The notes under the pieces are model-generated. The model had not been told where the DNA came from. It was given only the letters and a program-made list of their open reading frames with translations, and ran no database searches. The translations under genes were made by a program, and so were the position numbers. Below, in pieces: positions 9,176-17,600 of a stretch of 56,765 nucleotides of DNA (positions within the stretch are counted from its first letter, which is position 1; each line of letters opens with the position of its first letter). This DNA comes from Pseudomonadota bacterium (GTDB taxonomy: Bacteria > Pseudomonadota > Alphaproteobacteria > Acetobacterales > Acetobacteraceae): positions 1 through 56,765 of the forward strand of contig JAJZBM010000018.1 in NCBI GenBank assembly GCA_021798915.1, written 5' to 3'.

Positions 9176-12100
9176 GTGACGCAGCCTGAAACGCGCAGCC
9201 GGTGCAAGCTGACCGCAGTGGTCGTGAGTTACAACCGTGAAGAGATTATCGGCACCGTTCTGCGCGGGGTGCAGTTCGCCGATGAGGTCATCCTGCTCGA
9301 TAAGTCTTCTACGGATCGCACCGCGGAGATCGGCGCGGCTTTTGTCGACCGCGTGGTCCGCGTGCCCTGGTCTCCCACCGTCGAGGAGACGCGTCTCTCT
9401 ATGGAATCCTATTGCACGCATGATTGGGTGCTATTCCTCGATGACGACGAGTGCCTGAGCCCCGAGGCTGCGTTGTTCATCAACGACGAATTATACGAAC
9501 CGCGTGCCGATTTGTATCGACTGCCTCGCCGCGAGTATATCATGGCGCAGCACGACGAGGATGCGTACTACTGGCCGGAGTCGCATATTCGTCTGTTTCG
9601 CAAGGGCGCTCTGCGCTTTGTTCCTACCGTGCATGGCGGCATCGAGGAACTCTCCGAGCGTCGCTATGATATCCCACCCGACGCCGGAATCGCGATCCAC
9701 CACCTGTCGCATGCCGACGTGCATCAATGGATCGAGAAGACAAATCGCTACACCTCGCGCCCGGAACGCGTGCGCATGCTCGATGAAGGCGCCGACTTGG
9801 CGCGCTTCGCTCATCACAGCATCGATCGCTGGCTCAAAGCGAGCCTTAACGCCACTCCCGGCAGTTACGCGGAAGCGGTGGCCGTCCTGCGCTCCACCTA
9901 TGATCTGATCGATCGCCTCAAATGCTGGGAAGAAGCGCGCGGCATCGATGGGCGCGCCCAATTCGTCAAGCTATGTCGGGCGTTCGATCTCTCTTACGAA
10001 AACAGTCTCTCATCGATTAACAGACCACGCCTCGCGGGAACCATCCCGTCGCCTATGCTGCCGCAAGCAGGTGTTGCTCTCGAGTCCGCAAGTGGAGCGC
10101 TGATTCGTGCCAATGCCGGTCTGGTATCTATGCTACGACAGACGCAGGATGCCGGGGACGCGTTGCGCAAAGCACATGAGCAGCAGCGGGCCGAAGCCGG
10201 AGTGCTGCGGGCGGAGATTGAGCGCCAGCGGGCCGATGCCGAGCGGCATCATGCAGAGATCGAGCGCCTGCGGGCTGAGGCCGCGCAAGTGCGTGAGGAA
10301 GCAGAGCGCCAGCAGGCCGATGCCGAGCGGCAGCAGGCGGAGATTGAGCGCCTGCGGGCTGAGGCCGAGCGGCAGCAGGCGGAGATTGAGCGCCTGCGAG
10401 CTGAGTCCACGCAAGTGCGGGAGGATGGAGAGCGCCAGCGGGCCGAAGCCGAAGTGCTGCGGGGGGAGATTGAGCGCCAGCAGGCCGATGCCGAGCGGCA
10501 GCAGGCGGAGATTGAGCGCCTGCGAGCTGAGTCCACGCAAGTGCGGGAGGACGGAGAGCGCCAGCGGGCCGAAGCTGAGCGGCAGCACGCGAATCACGTT
10601 CGACTGCAACAATTGGTAACGGATCTCGCCGTGCAGCTGAAGCAGACCCAACTCAGCACCAGCTGGCGGCTGACAGGGCCGCTACGTCTTTTGGGCCGTA
10701 AAGTGCCGTTTGTTGCCCGCAACGGGCGTCGAGCCTTGCGTTTGGCCTTCTGGACGACGACCGGACAGTTATCGCGTCGGCTGAATGAGCGGCGCAAAAG
10801 TCGTGAAAGTTTGGCGGCGCTGCCAGCCCCGGCAGAGGGAGAAGAGGCTTCACAATCGACTGCGGGGCAATCCTCGCTCCATGCGGACACAATTGTCCTG
10901 CCGGTCTCGACGACGCCGCGCGTGACGATCATCATTCCCACCTATGGCGGTGTGGACTATACGCTGCGTTGTCTCACCAGCATCGCCGCCGCGCCGCCGG
11001 CGACGCCGTTTGAGGTGTTGGTTGCGGATAACGCGACGCCCGGTCAAGATGTGTTCGAACTTGAGCGGGTTTCCGGTCTGCGGTTCATTCGCTGGCCTGA
11101 GAACATGGGATTTTTGCGGAGTTGCAATGCCGCGGCAAAACTGGCCAAGGGGGATTTTCTTTTCTTCCTCAATAACGACACCGAAATTCTCGCGGGCGCG
11201 GTGGACTCTCTGGTCGATCTGTTCGACGCACGCCCCGACGCCGGCATGGTCGGGTCGAAACTGATCTACCCCGATGGCCGCCTGCAGGAAGCGGGAGGTA
11301 TTATCTGGAGGGATGCTTCCGCCTGGAATTATGGCAATCTCAGTGACCCGCAGCGGCCGGAATTCAACTACGTGCGGGAGGTGGACTATATTTCAGGGGC
11401 CGCCATCATGCTGCCTCGTGCGCTCTGGGAAGAAATGGGAGGCTTTGATGAGCATTTCCTGCCCGCCTATTGCGAGGACAGCGATCTCGCTTTCCGGTTG
11501 CGGGCAGCAGGATGGAAAGTGCTTTACCAGCCGCGCTCGGTGGTCATCCATCATGAAGGCATCACCCACGGCACTGATACCAATCAGGGTGTCAAAGCTC
11601 ATCAGGTCATCAACACCCAACGTCTGCGGGAGCGCTGGCGAGAGACGCTGGAGCGCGAGCATTTGCCGAACGGTGAGCGCGTGCTGCGTGCCCGAGATCG
11701 CTCGCTGGCGCGACGCCTGACCCTGGTCGTGGACCATTACGTGCCCGAGCCTGATCGTGATGCCGGTTCGCGCACGATGCTCGCGTTCATGGACGCGTTG
11801 CTGGCAACCGGACGTGTGGTGAAATTCCTGCCGCAGAATCTCAACCGCGCGCCCGGCTATACCGAGGCACTGGAAGCACGCGGCATAGAGGTAATCCACG
11901 GCCCTTGGAATAAAAATGCAGAAGACTGGCTTCGCCAATACGGCGCCGAGATAGATGAGATTTTCCTCTCTCGTCCGACCGTAGCGGACGAGTTGCTGGC
12001 GCCGCTTCGCCGTCATTGTCAAGCGCCGATCGTTTTTTATGGTCATGATTTGCACTTCGCTCGCATGGCGAGCGAACCCGAAGCGCAGAAAAATCCAGCG

Positions 12101-12862
12101 AAAAATGCCGCCACCGCCGAGATGAAGGCACTTGAACGCCGGATTTGGCGAATGGTGGATGTAGTTCTCTATCCCTCAGAAGAGGAAGCCGACGTGGTTC
12201 GGCAGTTGGCGCCGGGCGTGCGTGCGCGTGGTGTGCCCCCTTATGTTCTGCCGCCTACGCCGCCTACGCCGAAGGCGATGCCAGAGGCGCCGAATTTGCT
12301 TTTCGTCGCCGGTTTCCGCCATCCGCCCAATATCGATGCCGCCGTTTGGCTCGTACGAGAGATCATGCCGTTGATTTGGCGTGATCATCCTGGGGCGAGA
12401 TTGACCCTCGTCGGTTCCAACCCGTCTCTCGAGGTGTTGGCATTGATGCAGCCTGGGGTAGAGGTGCGAGGCAACGTGACGGATTTAGAGTTGGCGGCGG
12501 CCTATCGTGAGGCGCGCGTCGCGATATGTCCGTTGCGATCCGGCGCCGGCGTGAAGCTCAAAGTGGTGGAGGCGATGCACAACGCCGTTCCGGTGGTTAC
12601 CACCCCGGTCGGTGTCCAAGGCTTGCCTGGTATTGATTCCATCGTTGACGTCGGCGAGGAGGCGAGCGCGCTCGCGGCGGCCGCATGCCGGCTCCTCGCG
12701 GATGATGCGCTTTGGCGGCAGCGCGCCGACGCGCAGCGAGGCTATGTCTCCGCCCGCTTCTCCGCCGAGGCAGTGAAAACTGCCTTGACGGAAGCCTTTG
12801 CCACTGCTGAATTTTCTGGGCATTTTGTCGAGCGGCAAACGGACTCGAAGTTCTTTGTATAA
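9176..12862 (+). CDS. Three-domain glycosyltransferase (GT2 - coiled coil - GT2 - GT4)
   Basis: A 1,228-residue cytoplasmic or membrane-peripheral enzyme likely to build a surface glycan. Residues ~8-250 are a WaaE/LgtF-like GT2 domain (LTAVVVSYNREEIIGTVL, acidic metal site FLDDDE). Residues ~328-481 are a highly charged repetitive coiled coil (ERQQAEIERLRAE). It is followed by STSWRLTGPLR, a linker seen in large polysaccharide glycosyltransferases. Residues ~580-838 are a second, rhamnosyltransferase-like GT2 domain (VTIIIPTYGGVDYTLRCL, FLNNDTEI, YCEDSDLAFRLRAAGWKVLY). Residues ~845-1208 are a GT4-type GT-B domain (PLRSGAGVKLKVVEAMHNAVPVVTTPVG). I chose GTG 9176 because GAGGAA lies 5 bases upstream; TTG 9137 is an alternative without a good site. 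Third positions are clearly AT-richer than in flanking genes, suggesting transfer. Confidence 0.85.
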   Translation: MTQPETRSRCKLTAVVVSYNREEIIGTVLRGVQFADEVILLDKSSTDRTAEIGAAFVDRVVRVPWSPTVEETRLSMESYCTHDWVLFLDDDECLSPEAALFINDELYEPRADLYRLPRREYIMAQHDEDAYYWPESHIRLFRKGALRFVPTVHGGIEELSERRYDIPPDAGIAIHHLSHADVHQWIEKTNRYTSRPERVRMLDEGADLARFAHHSIDRWLKASLNATPGSYAEAVAVLRSTYDLIDRLKCWEEARGIDGRAQFVKLCRAFDLSYENSLSSINRPRLAGTIPSPMLPQAGVALESASGALIRANAGLVSMLRQTQDAGDALRKAHEQQRAEAGVLRAEIERQRADAERHHAEIERLRAEAAQVREEAERQQADAERQQAEIERLRAEAERQQAEIERLRAESTQVREDGERQRAEAEVLRGEIERQQADAERQQAEIERLRAESTQVREDGERQRAEAERQHANHVRLQQLVTDLAVQLKQTQLSTSWRLTGPLRLLGRKVPFVARNGRRALRLAFWTTTGQLSRRLNERRKSRESLAALPAPAEGEEASQSTAGQSSLHADTIVLPVSTTPRVTIIIPTYGGVDYTLRCLTSIAAAPPATPFEVLVADNATPGQDVFELERVSGLRFIRWPENMGFLRSCNAAAKLAKGDFLFFLNNDTEILAGAVDSLVDLFDARPDAGMVGSKLIYPDGRLQEAGGIIWRDASAWNYGNLSDPQRPEFNYVREVDYISGAAIMLPRALWEEMGGFDEHFLPAYCEDSDLAFRLRAAGWKVLYQPRSVVIHHEGITHGTDTNQGVKAHQVINTQRLRERWRETLEREHLPNGERVLRARDRSLARRLTLVVDHYVPEPDRDAGSRTMLAFMDALLATGRVVKFLPQNLNRAPGYTEALEARGIEVIHGPWNKNAEDWLRQYGAEIDEIFLSRPTVADELLAPLRRHCQAPIVFYGHDLHFARMASEPEAQKNPAKNAATAEMKALERRIWRMVDVVLYPSEEEADVVRQLAPGVRARGVPPYVLPPTPPTPKAMPEAPNLLFVAGFRHPPNIDAAVWLVREIMPLIWRDHPGARLTLVGSNPSLEVLALMQPGVEVRGNVTDLELAAAYREARVAICPLRSGAGVKLKVVEAMHNAVPVVTTPVGVQGLPGIDSIVDVGEEASALAAAACRLLADDALWRQRADAQRGYVSARFSAEAVKTALTEAFATAEFSGHFVERQTDSKFFV
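10180..10600 (+). repeat. In-frame direct repeats encoding the coiled coil
   Basis: Degenerate in-frame units built around CGGCAGCAGGCGGAGATTGAG recur through this stretch. The clearest large repeat begins at 10366 and 10492, a period of 126 bases (42 codons, six heptads); about 90 bases of the two copies differ by only one or two substitutions. Such near-identity at DNA level suggests recent duplication and possible length variation between strains. Confidence 0.8.
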
Positions 12863-12907
12863 TTTGCGAGCGAGAGATTTCTCTCTGTCTGTTTTTAGGA
12901 ATCTGCC

Positions 12908-13954
12908 GTGCCTTATGCGATCAAGAAAATCATGAGATCCGTTATTTATCTTATTCCGGGGGTGCGGCGTCCTTTTCAGCAGAGGGACGCCGCTTTCGCC
13001 GAACGTGATGCTGCCCTTCGCCAGTGCGATGCGGCACGGATGCAGCTGGCACGGCTGCAAGATAACGCTGAAACACGCCGCGAAATTCCTGAATCTCTCC
13101 GCTTAAGTCGTAAAGAATGGGAGGTGAAGGCGCGGCTTTCTTCCATGATCGAGTGGAAAAATTTTATTCGTGACCATCCGGAGGCAGTCAGTCATACAGT
13201 TCCGGAGGAAATCGCCCGCCATGCCGCCGAGCATGGCATTGTTTCCTCTTTTTTCGGAAATATCTGGCTACGAATCACAGAAAATCTACAAACTCTCCCC
13301 GAAGATAGGAATTACCGCGAAAACTTAATCGCGCGCAGGCTCAACGCCCGTCAGCGTGCTTTGTTGGATTTTTTTTATGAGACTTTTGAACATCGGGACG
13401 CCAATGAACTCCGTATCTATGCGCATGAGGCCCTGACCTCGCTTGCCATGGTCTTGCGGGCGCGCTATCCTCGTTTTATCGGTTCGGAATACGCGAGCGA
13501 CGATGCCGGCCGCGGGTGGCTGTTTCCGATTCCTGCGCTGGACGCATCCACTACCGGCTGGCCTGGCTCTGTGTTCGATGCGGTTCTCAGCGCCGATGTC
13601 CTTGAGCATGTTCCCGATATTGACGCCTTGTTGCGCGAAACCGTCCGCGTCCTGAAGCCGGGAGGCCATTTCCTGGCGACCTTCCCTTTTGCCTGCAACG
13701 ACGAGCAAACCTCGATTCGGGCTCGTCTCGAAAACGGCACCATCACCTATTTTTCGCCGCCGGAATATCATGGCAATCCCGTCGATCCCGAAGGTGGCTC
13801 GCTCGTTTTTGCCATTCCTGGGTGGGACATTATCGCGCAATGCGAAGCGGCCGGGTTTCGCCGCGCCGAAATGCTGTTCTGGATGTCCGCGCGTCAGGGG
13901 ATCGCCGGCAGCCCTGGCGTCGGTGGGGTTTTTATCCTTGATGCCCTCAAATGA
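12908..13954 (+). CDS. SAM-dependent methyltransferase-like protein with N-terminal coiled coil
   Basis: A 348-residue protein. An amphipathic N terminus and a short charged coiled coil (QQRDAAFAERDAALRQCDAARMQL, about residues 25-50) precede a methyltransferase-11-type domain. The domain is recognised by FDAVLSADVLEHVPDIDALLRETVRVLKPGGHFLATFPF (about residues 218-262). The usual glycine-rich motif I is replaced by RIYAHEALTSLAMVL...FIGSEY, so the cofactor site is atypical. The start is GTG with TAGGA 7 bases upstream. It follows the giant glycosyltransferase by 45 bases, shares its AT-rich composition, and probably modifies the same glycan. Confidence 0.75.
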   Translation: MPYAIKKIMRSVIYLIPGVRRPFQQRDAAFAERDAALRQCDAARMQLARLQDNAETRREIPESLRLSRKEWEVKARLSSMIEWKNFIRDHPEAVSHTVPEEIARHAAEHGIVSSFFGNIWLRITENLQTLPEDRNYRENLIARRLNARQRALLDFFYETFEHRDANELRIYAHEALTSLAMVLRARYPRFIGSEYASDDAGRGWLFPIPALDASTTGWPGSVFDAVLSADVLEHVPDIDALLRETVRVLKPGGHFLATFPFACNDEQTSIRARLENGTITYFSPPEYHGNPVDPEGGSLVFAIPGWDIIAQCEAAGFRRAEMLFWMSARQGIAGSPGVGGVFILDALK

Positions 13955-14068
13955 TTTGTCTGTTCTGACACCTCATGCATCTTCAGATTGCCACGCATGT
14001 CCAGGCTAGCGTCGAAGTGGTTTTCCCCGTTAATCTCGGTCCATTATGTGACCAGGAGCATGGGAGAC

Positions 14069-14560
14069 ATGATGCGCCGCCCCCTTATCACGCTACTCGC
14101 CGCCTCGAGCCTGCTCGCCGCCCTCGCTCCGGCGCGGGCCCAGAATAGCGAGCCGCCGCAAGCCTGGCTGTTCGGCGCCTGGACCGGCGGCACGTTTCCC
14201 GCGCCGACGCAGATCACCGCCGCGACCTGCCTCGCGCAGCCGACGGTGATTTTCACCCGTGACGTCGTGCTGCGCGGCACGCTAATGGAGGCGACCTACG
14301 AGCAGCGTCTGGTGGCGACCGTGCGGGCGACCGAGAGCGGGTTCGAATTCCGCTTCGAGCCCACAGCCAGCCCGCCCGCCGATAACGGCGGCGGTCTGCT
14401 CGGCCTGCCCGGTGGCGGCCAGCCGGTCGCGGGTGGCGCGGGTGGGTTCGGCTGCGAAAGCGCCGATCTTCTGCATGTCGAACGCCACGGCGAGAACGAA
14501 ATCACCTTCCCCGGCTGCGAGGATTTCCCCAATCCGCTGGTGCGCTGCCCGGCGTCCTGA
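14069..14560 (+). CDS. Exported four-cysteine protein of unknown function
   Basis: About 163 residues. MMRRPLITLLAASSLLAALAPARA is a Sec signal peptide (cleavage before QNSEPP). The mature part starts WLFGAWTGGTFPAP and contains exactly four cysteines (ATCLAQ, GFGCES, FPGCED, LVRCPAS), suggesting two disulfides in the periplasm. A Gly-rich loop (GGGLLGLPGGGQPVAGGAGG) splits the domain. I do not recognise the family. AGGAG/GGGAG purine stretches allow ATG 14069 or 14072; ATG 14060 is too close to its site. GC content returns to the chromosomal level here, so it is not part of the preceding island. Confidence 0.7.
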   Translation: MMRRPLITLLAASSLLAALAPARAQNSEPPQAWLFGAWTGGTFPAPTQITAATCLAQPTVIFTRDVVLRGTLMEATYEQRLVATVRATESGFEFRFEPTASPPADNGGGLLGLPGGGQPVAGGAGGFGCESADLLHVERHGENEITFPGCEDFPNPLVRCPAS

Positions 14561-14580
14561 AGATATTACAAAAGAAAGCC

Positions 14581-14699
14581 CTTCTTTTTCTGAAGAAAAA
14601 GAAGCAAAAAGACTTTTTCCTGGTTTCTTTGAATGGTCAGTGCCGCAGGCACTGACCAACCGAACGAAAGTTTTTTGGTTCTTTTTTACAAAAAAGAAC
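14581..14699 (-). repeat. Hairpin-rich interspersed repeat, copy B (inverted relative to copy A)
   Basis: Same modules as copy A in reverse: CTTCTTTTTC / GAAAAAGAAG (14581-14604), then CAAAAAGACTTTTT, then GTTCTTTTTT / AAAAAAGAAC (14678-14699). Between them lies an additional perfect palindrome GGTCAGTGCC-GCA-GGCACTGACC (14635-14657), present only as a decayed remnant in copy A. It sits between two convergent genes and could act as a bidirectional terminator. Confidence 0.8.
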
Positions 14700-14715
14700 A
14701 ATACTGTCCATCTCT

Positions 14716-15684
14716 TCAATGCCCCCCGGTCCGCGCGCTGACCAGGCGCTCGGCGAGGACGGCGGCGATGATGATGCCGCCGATCGCCGAGCCCTGCCAG
14801 AACGGCGAGACGCCGAGCAGGTTGAGGCCGTTCCGGATCATCACCATGATCAGAACGCCGATCAACGTGCCGATGATCGAGCCGCGCCCGCCGGCGAGGC
14901 TGGCCCCGCCGATCACCACCGCCGCGATCGCGTCCAGCTCCAGCGCGGTGCCGGCGAGCGGGTCGATCGAGAGAATCTGCGCCGAGAGCAGGACGCCGGC
15001 GACCGCGGCGAGTGCGCCGGAGACGACATAGGGCATGATGCTATAGGCGAGCACGTTGAGCCCGGCGGCCCGCGCCGCCTCGCGGTTCGAGCCGATGGCA
15101 TAGATCGTCCGCCCGCCCTTGGTGAAGGTGAGATAGAGCCAGGCCAGCACATAGAGCGCGAGCAGGGTCGCGACATTGGAGGGGATGCCGAGGATCGGCG
15201 TGTAGACGAGATCGTTGAACCCCGGCGGCAGGTCGGAGATCGAGTTCTGGCCGGAGAAGATATAGGCGAGGCTGCGCCCGATCGCCATCACGCCGAGGGT
15301 GACGACGAACGAGGCGAGATCGAAACGCGCGACCAGAACGCCGGAAAAGAGGCCGATCCCGGCCCCCGCCGCGACCGCGACCAGCACCCCGCCGAGAATC
15401 CCGAGATGCGGCATCGCAAGGCCCATCAGCACCGCGGTCACCCCGAGCACCGAGCCTACCGAGAGGTCGATCCCGCCGGTCAGGATCACGAAGCTCATCC
15501 CGGCGGAGACGATCCCGGTCACCACCGACTGATCGAGGAGGTTGAGGAGGTTGTTGGTCTGGAGGAAGAAAGGCGAGGCGGCCGAGAGGGTCACGAAAAC
15601 GACCAAGGCGAGGCCGAGCATCCTGATCTCCAGCCGCGTGGCGAGGCGGCGGAGCGGGCGAAGGCGGGCGATGGTCTCTGACAT
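14716..15684 (-). CDS. Sugar ABC transporter permease, RbsC family
   Basis: A 322-residue inner-membrane protein with 8-10 predicted helices and the BPD_transp_2 signature (SAGMSFVILTGGIDLSVGSVLG, and the cytoplasmic coupling loop IGSNREAARAAGLNV). It forms the channel for the binding protein and ATPase encoded just upstream on the same strand, 11 bases from the ATPase stop. The ATG at 15684 gives the usual cytoplasmic N terminus; an upstream in-frame start would read into the ATPase gene. The transported sugar is not identifiable; no kinase or isomerase lies nearby. Confidence 0.9.
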   Translation of the reverse strand: MSETIARLRPLRRLATRLEIRMLGLALVVFVTLSAASPFFLQTNNLLNLLDQSVVTGIVSAGMSFVILTGGIDLSVGSVLGVTAVLMGLAMPHLGILGGVLVAVAAGAGIGLFSGVLVARFDLASFVVTLGVMAIGRSLAYIFSGQNSISDLPPGFNDLVYTPILGIPSNVATLLALYVLAWLYLTFTKGGRTIYAIGSNREAARAAGLNVLAYSIMPYVVSGALAAVAGVLLSAQILSIDPLAGTALELDAIAAVVIGGASLAGGRGSIIGTLIGVLIMVMIRNGLNLLGVSPFWQGSAIGGIIIAAVLAERLVSARTGGH

Positions 15685-15695
15685 GCCGGAGCGTC

Positions 15696-17600
15696 TCACA
15701 TCTGGTGGGTGACGAGGTCGGTGACGCGCCGGGCGATGGCGTCGGCGTCGGGCAGAGGCGGGCGCGCGATGCACACCCCGATCACCCCGAAATCATGGCC
15801 ACGATGGCTGTGCACCGGCACCAGGAGGGTATGCCGGCGGCCATCGGGTTCGGCGACGAACGTGCCCGGGGGCTGGCCGAGGGCGGCGGCGATCCGGGTT
15901 TCGCCGAACAGCGGCGTCGCGCCGGTGCCAAACCCGGGATCGGCGCCGGGATCGGTGTCGCCGGCGCGGGCGAGACAGAACAGCCGCTCGCCATCGCGAA
16001 GCGCCCAGAACGCGGCGCCGCCGGTTTCGCTCGCCAGTTCGCCGAGCAGCCTCGTCGTCGCCGCCATCGAGCTGCGCGGCGCTGCAAACAACGTGAGTTT
16101 GGCCTCATCCAGCACCGCGCTCGGCATCTCGGCGATGGTGGCGCCGTCGCTGATCACCAGGATACGCGAACAAAGCCCGAGCAATTCCTCGAAATCGGAG
16201 GAGACGACGAGGATCGCGGTGCCGGCATCGGCGGCTTCGCGCAGCATTTCGTAGATCGCCGCGCGCGTGCCGATATCGACGCCCTTGGTCGGCTCATCGA
16301 GGAGCAGCACTTTGGGTTCGAGCAAAAGCCAGCGCGCGATGATGATCTTCTGCTGCATGCCACCCGAGAACACGAGCATATTGGCATCGAGCAGGCGCTC
16401 TTCCGGCAGATCGAGCCGCGCGAGCAGCGCCTTGATCCGCGCCTCGCGGGCGCGATAGCCGAGGCCGAAGCCGCGATGGGCGGAAAGATGGCCGAGGAGG
16501 AGATTTTCGCGCACCGAGAAATCGGGCACGATGTTCTGCCCGCGCCGATCCTCGGGGACGAAGGCGAGGCCGGCGCGGATCGCCTGCGCCGGATGGCGCG
16601 CGGTGAACGGGCGGCCATGGAGATGGATGTCGCCGGCGGTCTTGGCGCGCAGGCCGAACAGCGCCTCCAGCGTCTCCGACCGCCCGGCGCCGACCAGCCC
16701 GCCAAGGCCGAGGATTTCGCCGCGATGCAGCGTGAACGAGACGTCGCGCACCAGCGGCGGCGCGCGGAGGCCGCGCACCGCGAGCACCGGCGCCGCCGCG
16801 CCGGCCGCGACGCGGGCCTGATGGACGTGTCCGAGTTCCTGCCCGACCATCAGCCGCACGATATCGGCCTGGCTCAGGCGCGTCGTCGCGAGCCCCTGGG
16901 CGACCGTCCTGCCTTCGCGCATCACCGTCACGCGGTCGGTGATCGCGAGCACTTCTTCGAGCCGATGCGAGACGAACACCAGGCCGCGGCCGCTGGCGCG
17001 AAGCCGCGCCATGACATCGAACAGGCGCTCGACCTCGCCCGGGCTCAAGGAGGTGGTGGGCTCGTCGAATATGATCAGCGCCGCCTCGACGGCGAGCGCC
17101 TTGGCGATTTCGACCAATTGCCGCTGCGCCGCCGAAAGCCGCCGGACCTCGGCGGCGAGCGGCAGGGAGTCCGTCTGGCCGAGGGTTGCGAGGATCGCCT
17201 CCGCCCGCATCCGCCAGCTGCGGCGCGAAAGCCGCCCGGGGCGGGCGAGATCGGGGAGAAAGATGTTTTCGAGGACCGAGAGATCGGGGGCGAGGCTGGT
17301 TTCCTGCATCACCATGCCGATCCCGGCGGCGAGCGCGGCGCGTGGGCCGCTCGGGTCGAAATTGACGCCGCGCCACAGCAAGGCGCCGCGGTCACGCCGG
17401 ATTTGGCCGCTGATGACGCGCGAGAGGGTGGATTTGCCGGCGCCATTGGCGCCGAGCAGCCCATGCACCTCGCCGGCGACGACATCGAATGCGGCGCCGG
17501 CGAGCGCCCGGGTCTGGCCGAAGGTTTTTTCGATCCCGCTCGCCTGGAGCAGCGGCGCCGAGGCAGGAGCCGCCTCCCGCGCCGCCGCCACATCCGCCAT
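15696..17600 (-). CDS. Sugar ABC transporter ATPase, RbsA/MglA family, with C-terminal extension
   Basis: A 634-residue protein with two fused ABC domains. Domain 1 has Walker A GANGAGKST (residues 50-58), signature LSAAQRQ and Walker B LIIFDEPT. Domain 2 has the degenerate Walker A GLVGAGRSE, signature FSGGMQQK and LLLDEPTKGVD, as usual for RbsA. Family members end near residue 500; here about 125 more residues follow (from SSMAATTRLLGELASETGG), with an alternating pattern (FWALRDGERLFCLARAG...HTLLVPVHSHRGHDFGVIGV) that resembles a GAF-type sensory fold. Its ATG overlaps the binding-protein stop (TGATG). Confidence 0.9.
   Translation of the reverse strand: MADVAAAREAAPASAPLLQASGIEKTFGQTRALAGAAFDVVAGEVHGLLGANGAGKSTLSRVISGQIRRDRGALLWRGVNFDPSGPRAALAAGIGMVMQETSLAPDLSVLENIFLPDLARPGRLSRRSWRMRAEAILATLGQTDSLPLAAEVRRLSAAQRQLVEIAKALAVEAALIIFDEPTTSLSPGEVERLFDVMARLRASGRGLVFVSHRLEEVLAITDRVTVMREGRTVAQGLATTRLSQADIVRLMVGQELGHVHQARVAAGAAAPVLAVRGLRAPPLVRDVSFTLHRGEILGLGGLVGAGRSETLEALFGLRAKTAGDIHLHGRPFTARHPAQAIRAGLAFVPEDRRGQNIVPDFSVRENLLLGHLSAHRGFGLGYRAREARIKALLARLDLPEERLLDANMLVFSGGMQQKIIIARWLLLEPKVLLLDEPTKGVDIGTRAAIYEMLREAADAGTAILVVSSDFEELLGLCSRILVISDGATIAEMPSAVLDEAKLTLFAAPRSSMAATTRLLGELASETGGAAFWALRDGERLFCLARAGDTDPGADPGFGTGATPLFGETRIAAALGQPPGTFVAEPDGRRHTLLVPVHSHRGHDFGVIGVCIARPPLPDADAIARRVTDLVTHQM

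Noticed and set aside
10180-10600. CRISPR array
   Set aside because: The repeats are contiguous, in frame and encode a coiled coil; there are no unique spacers.
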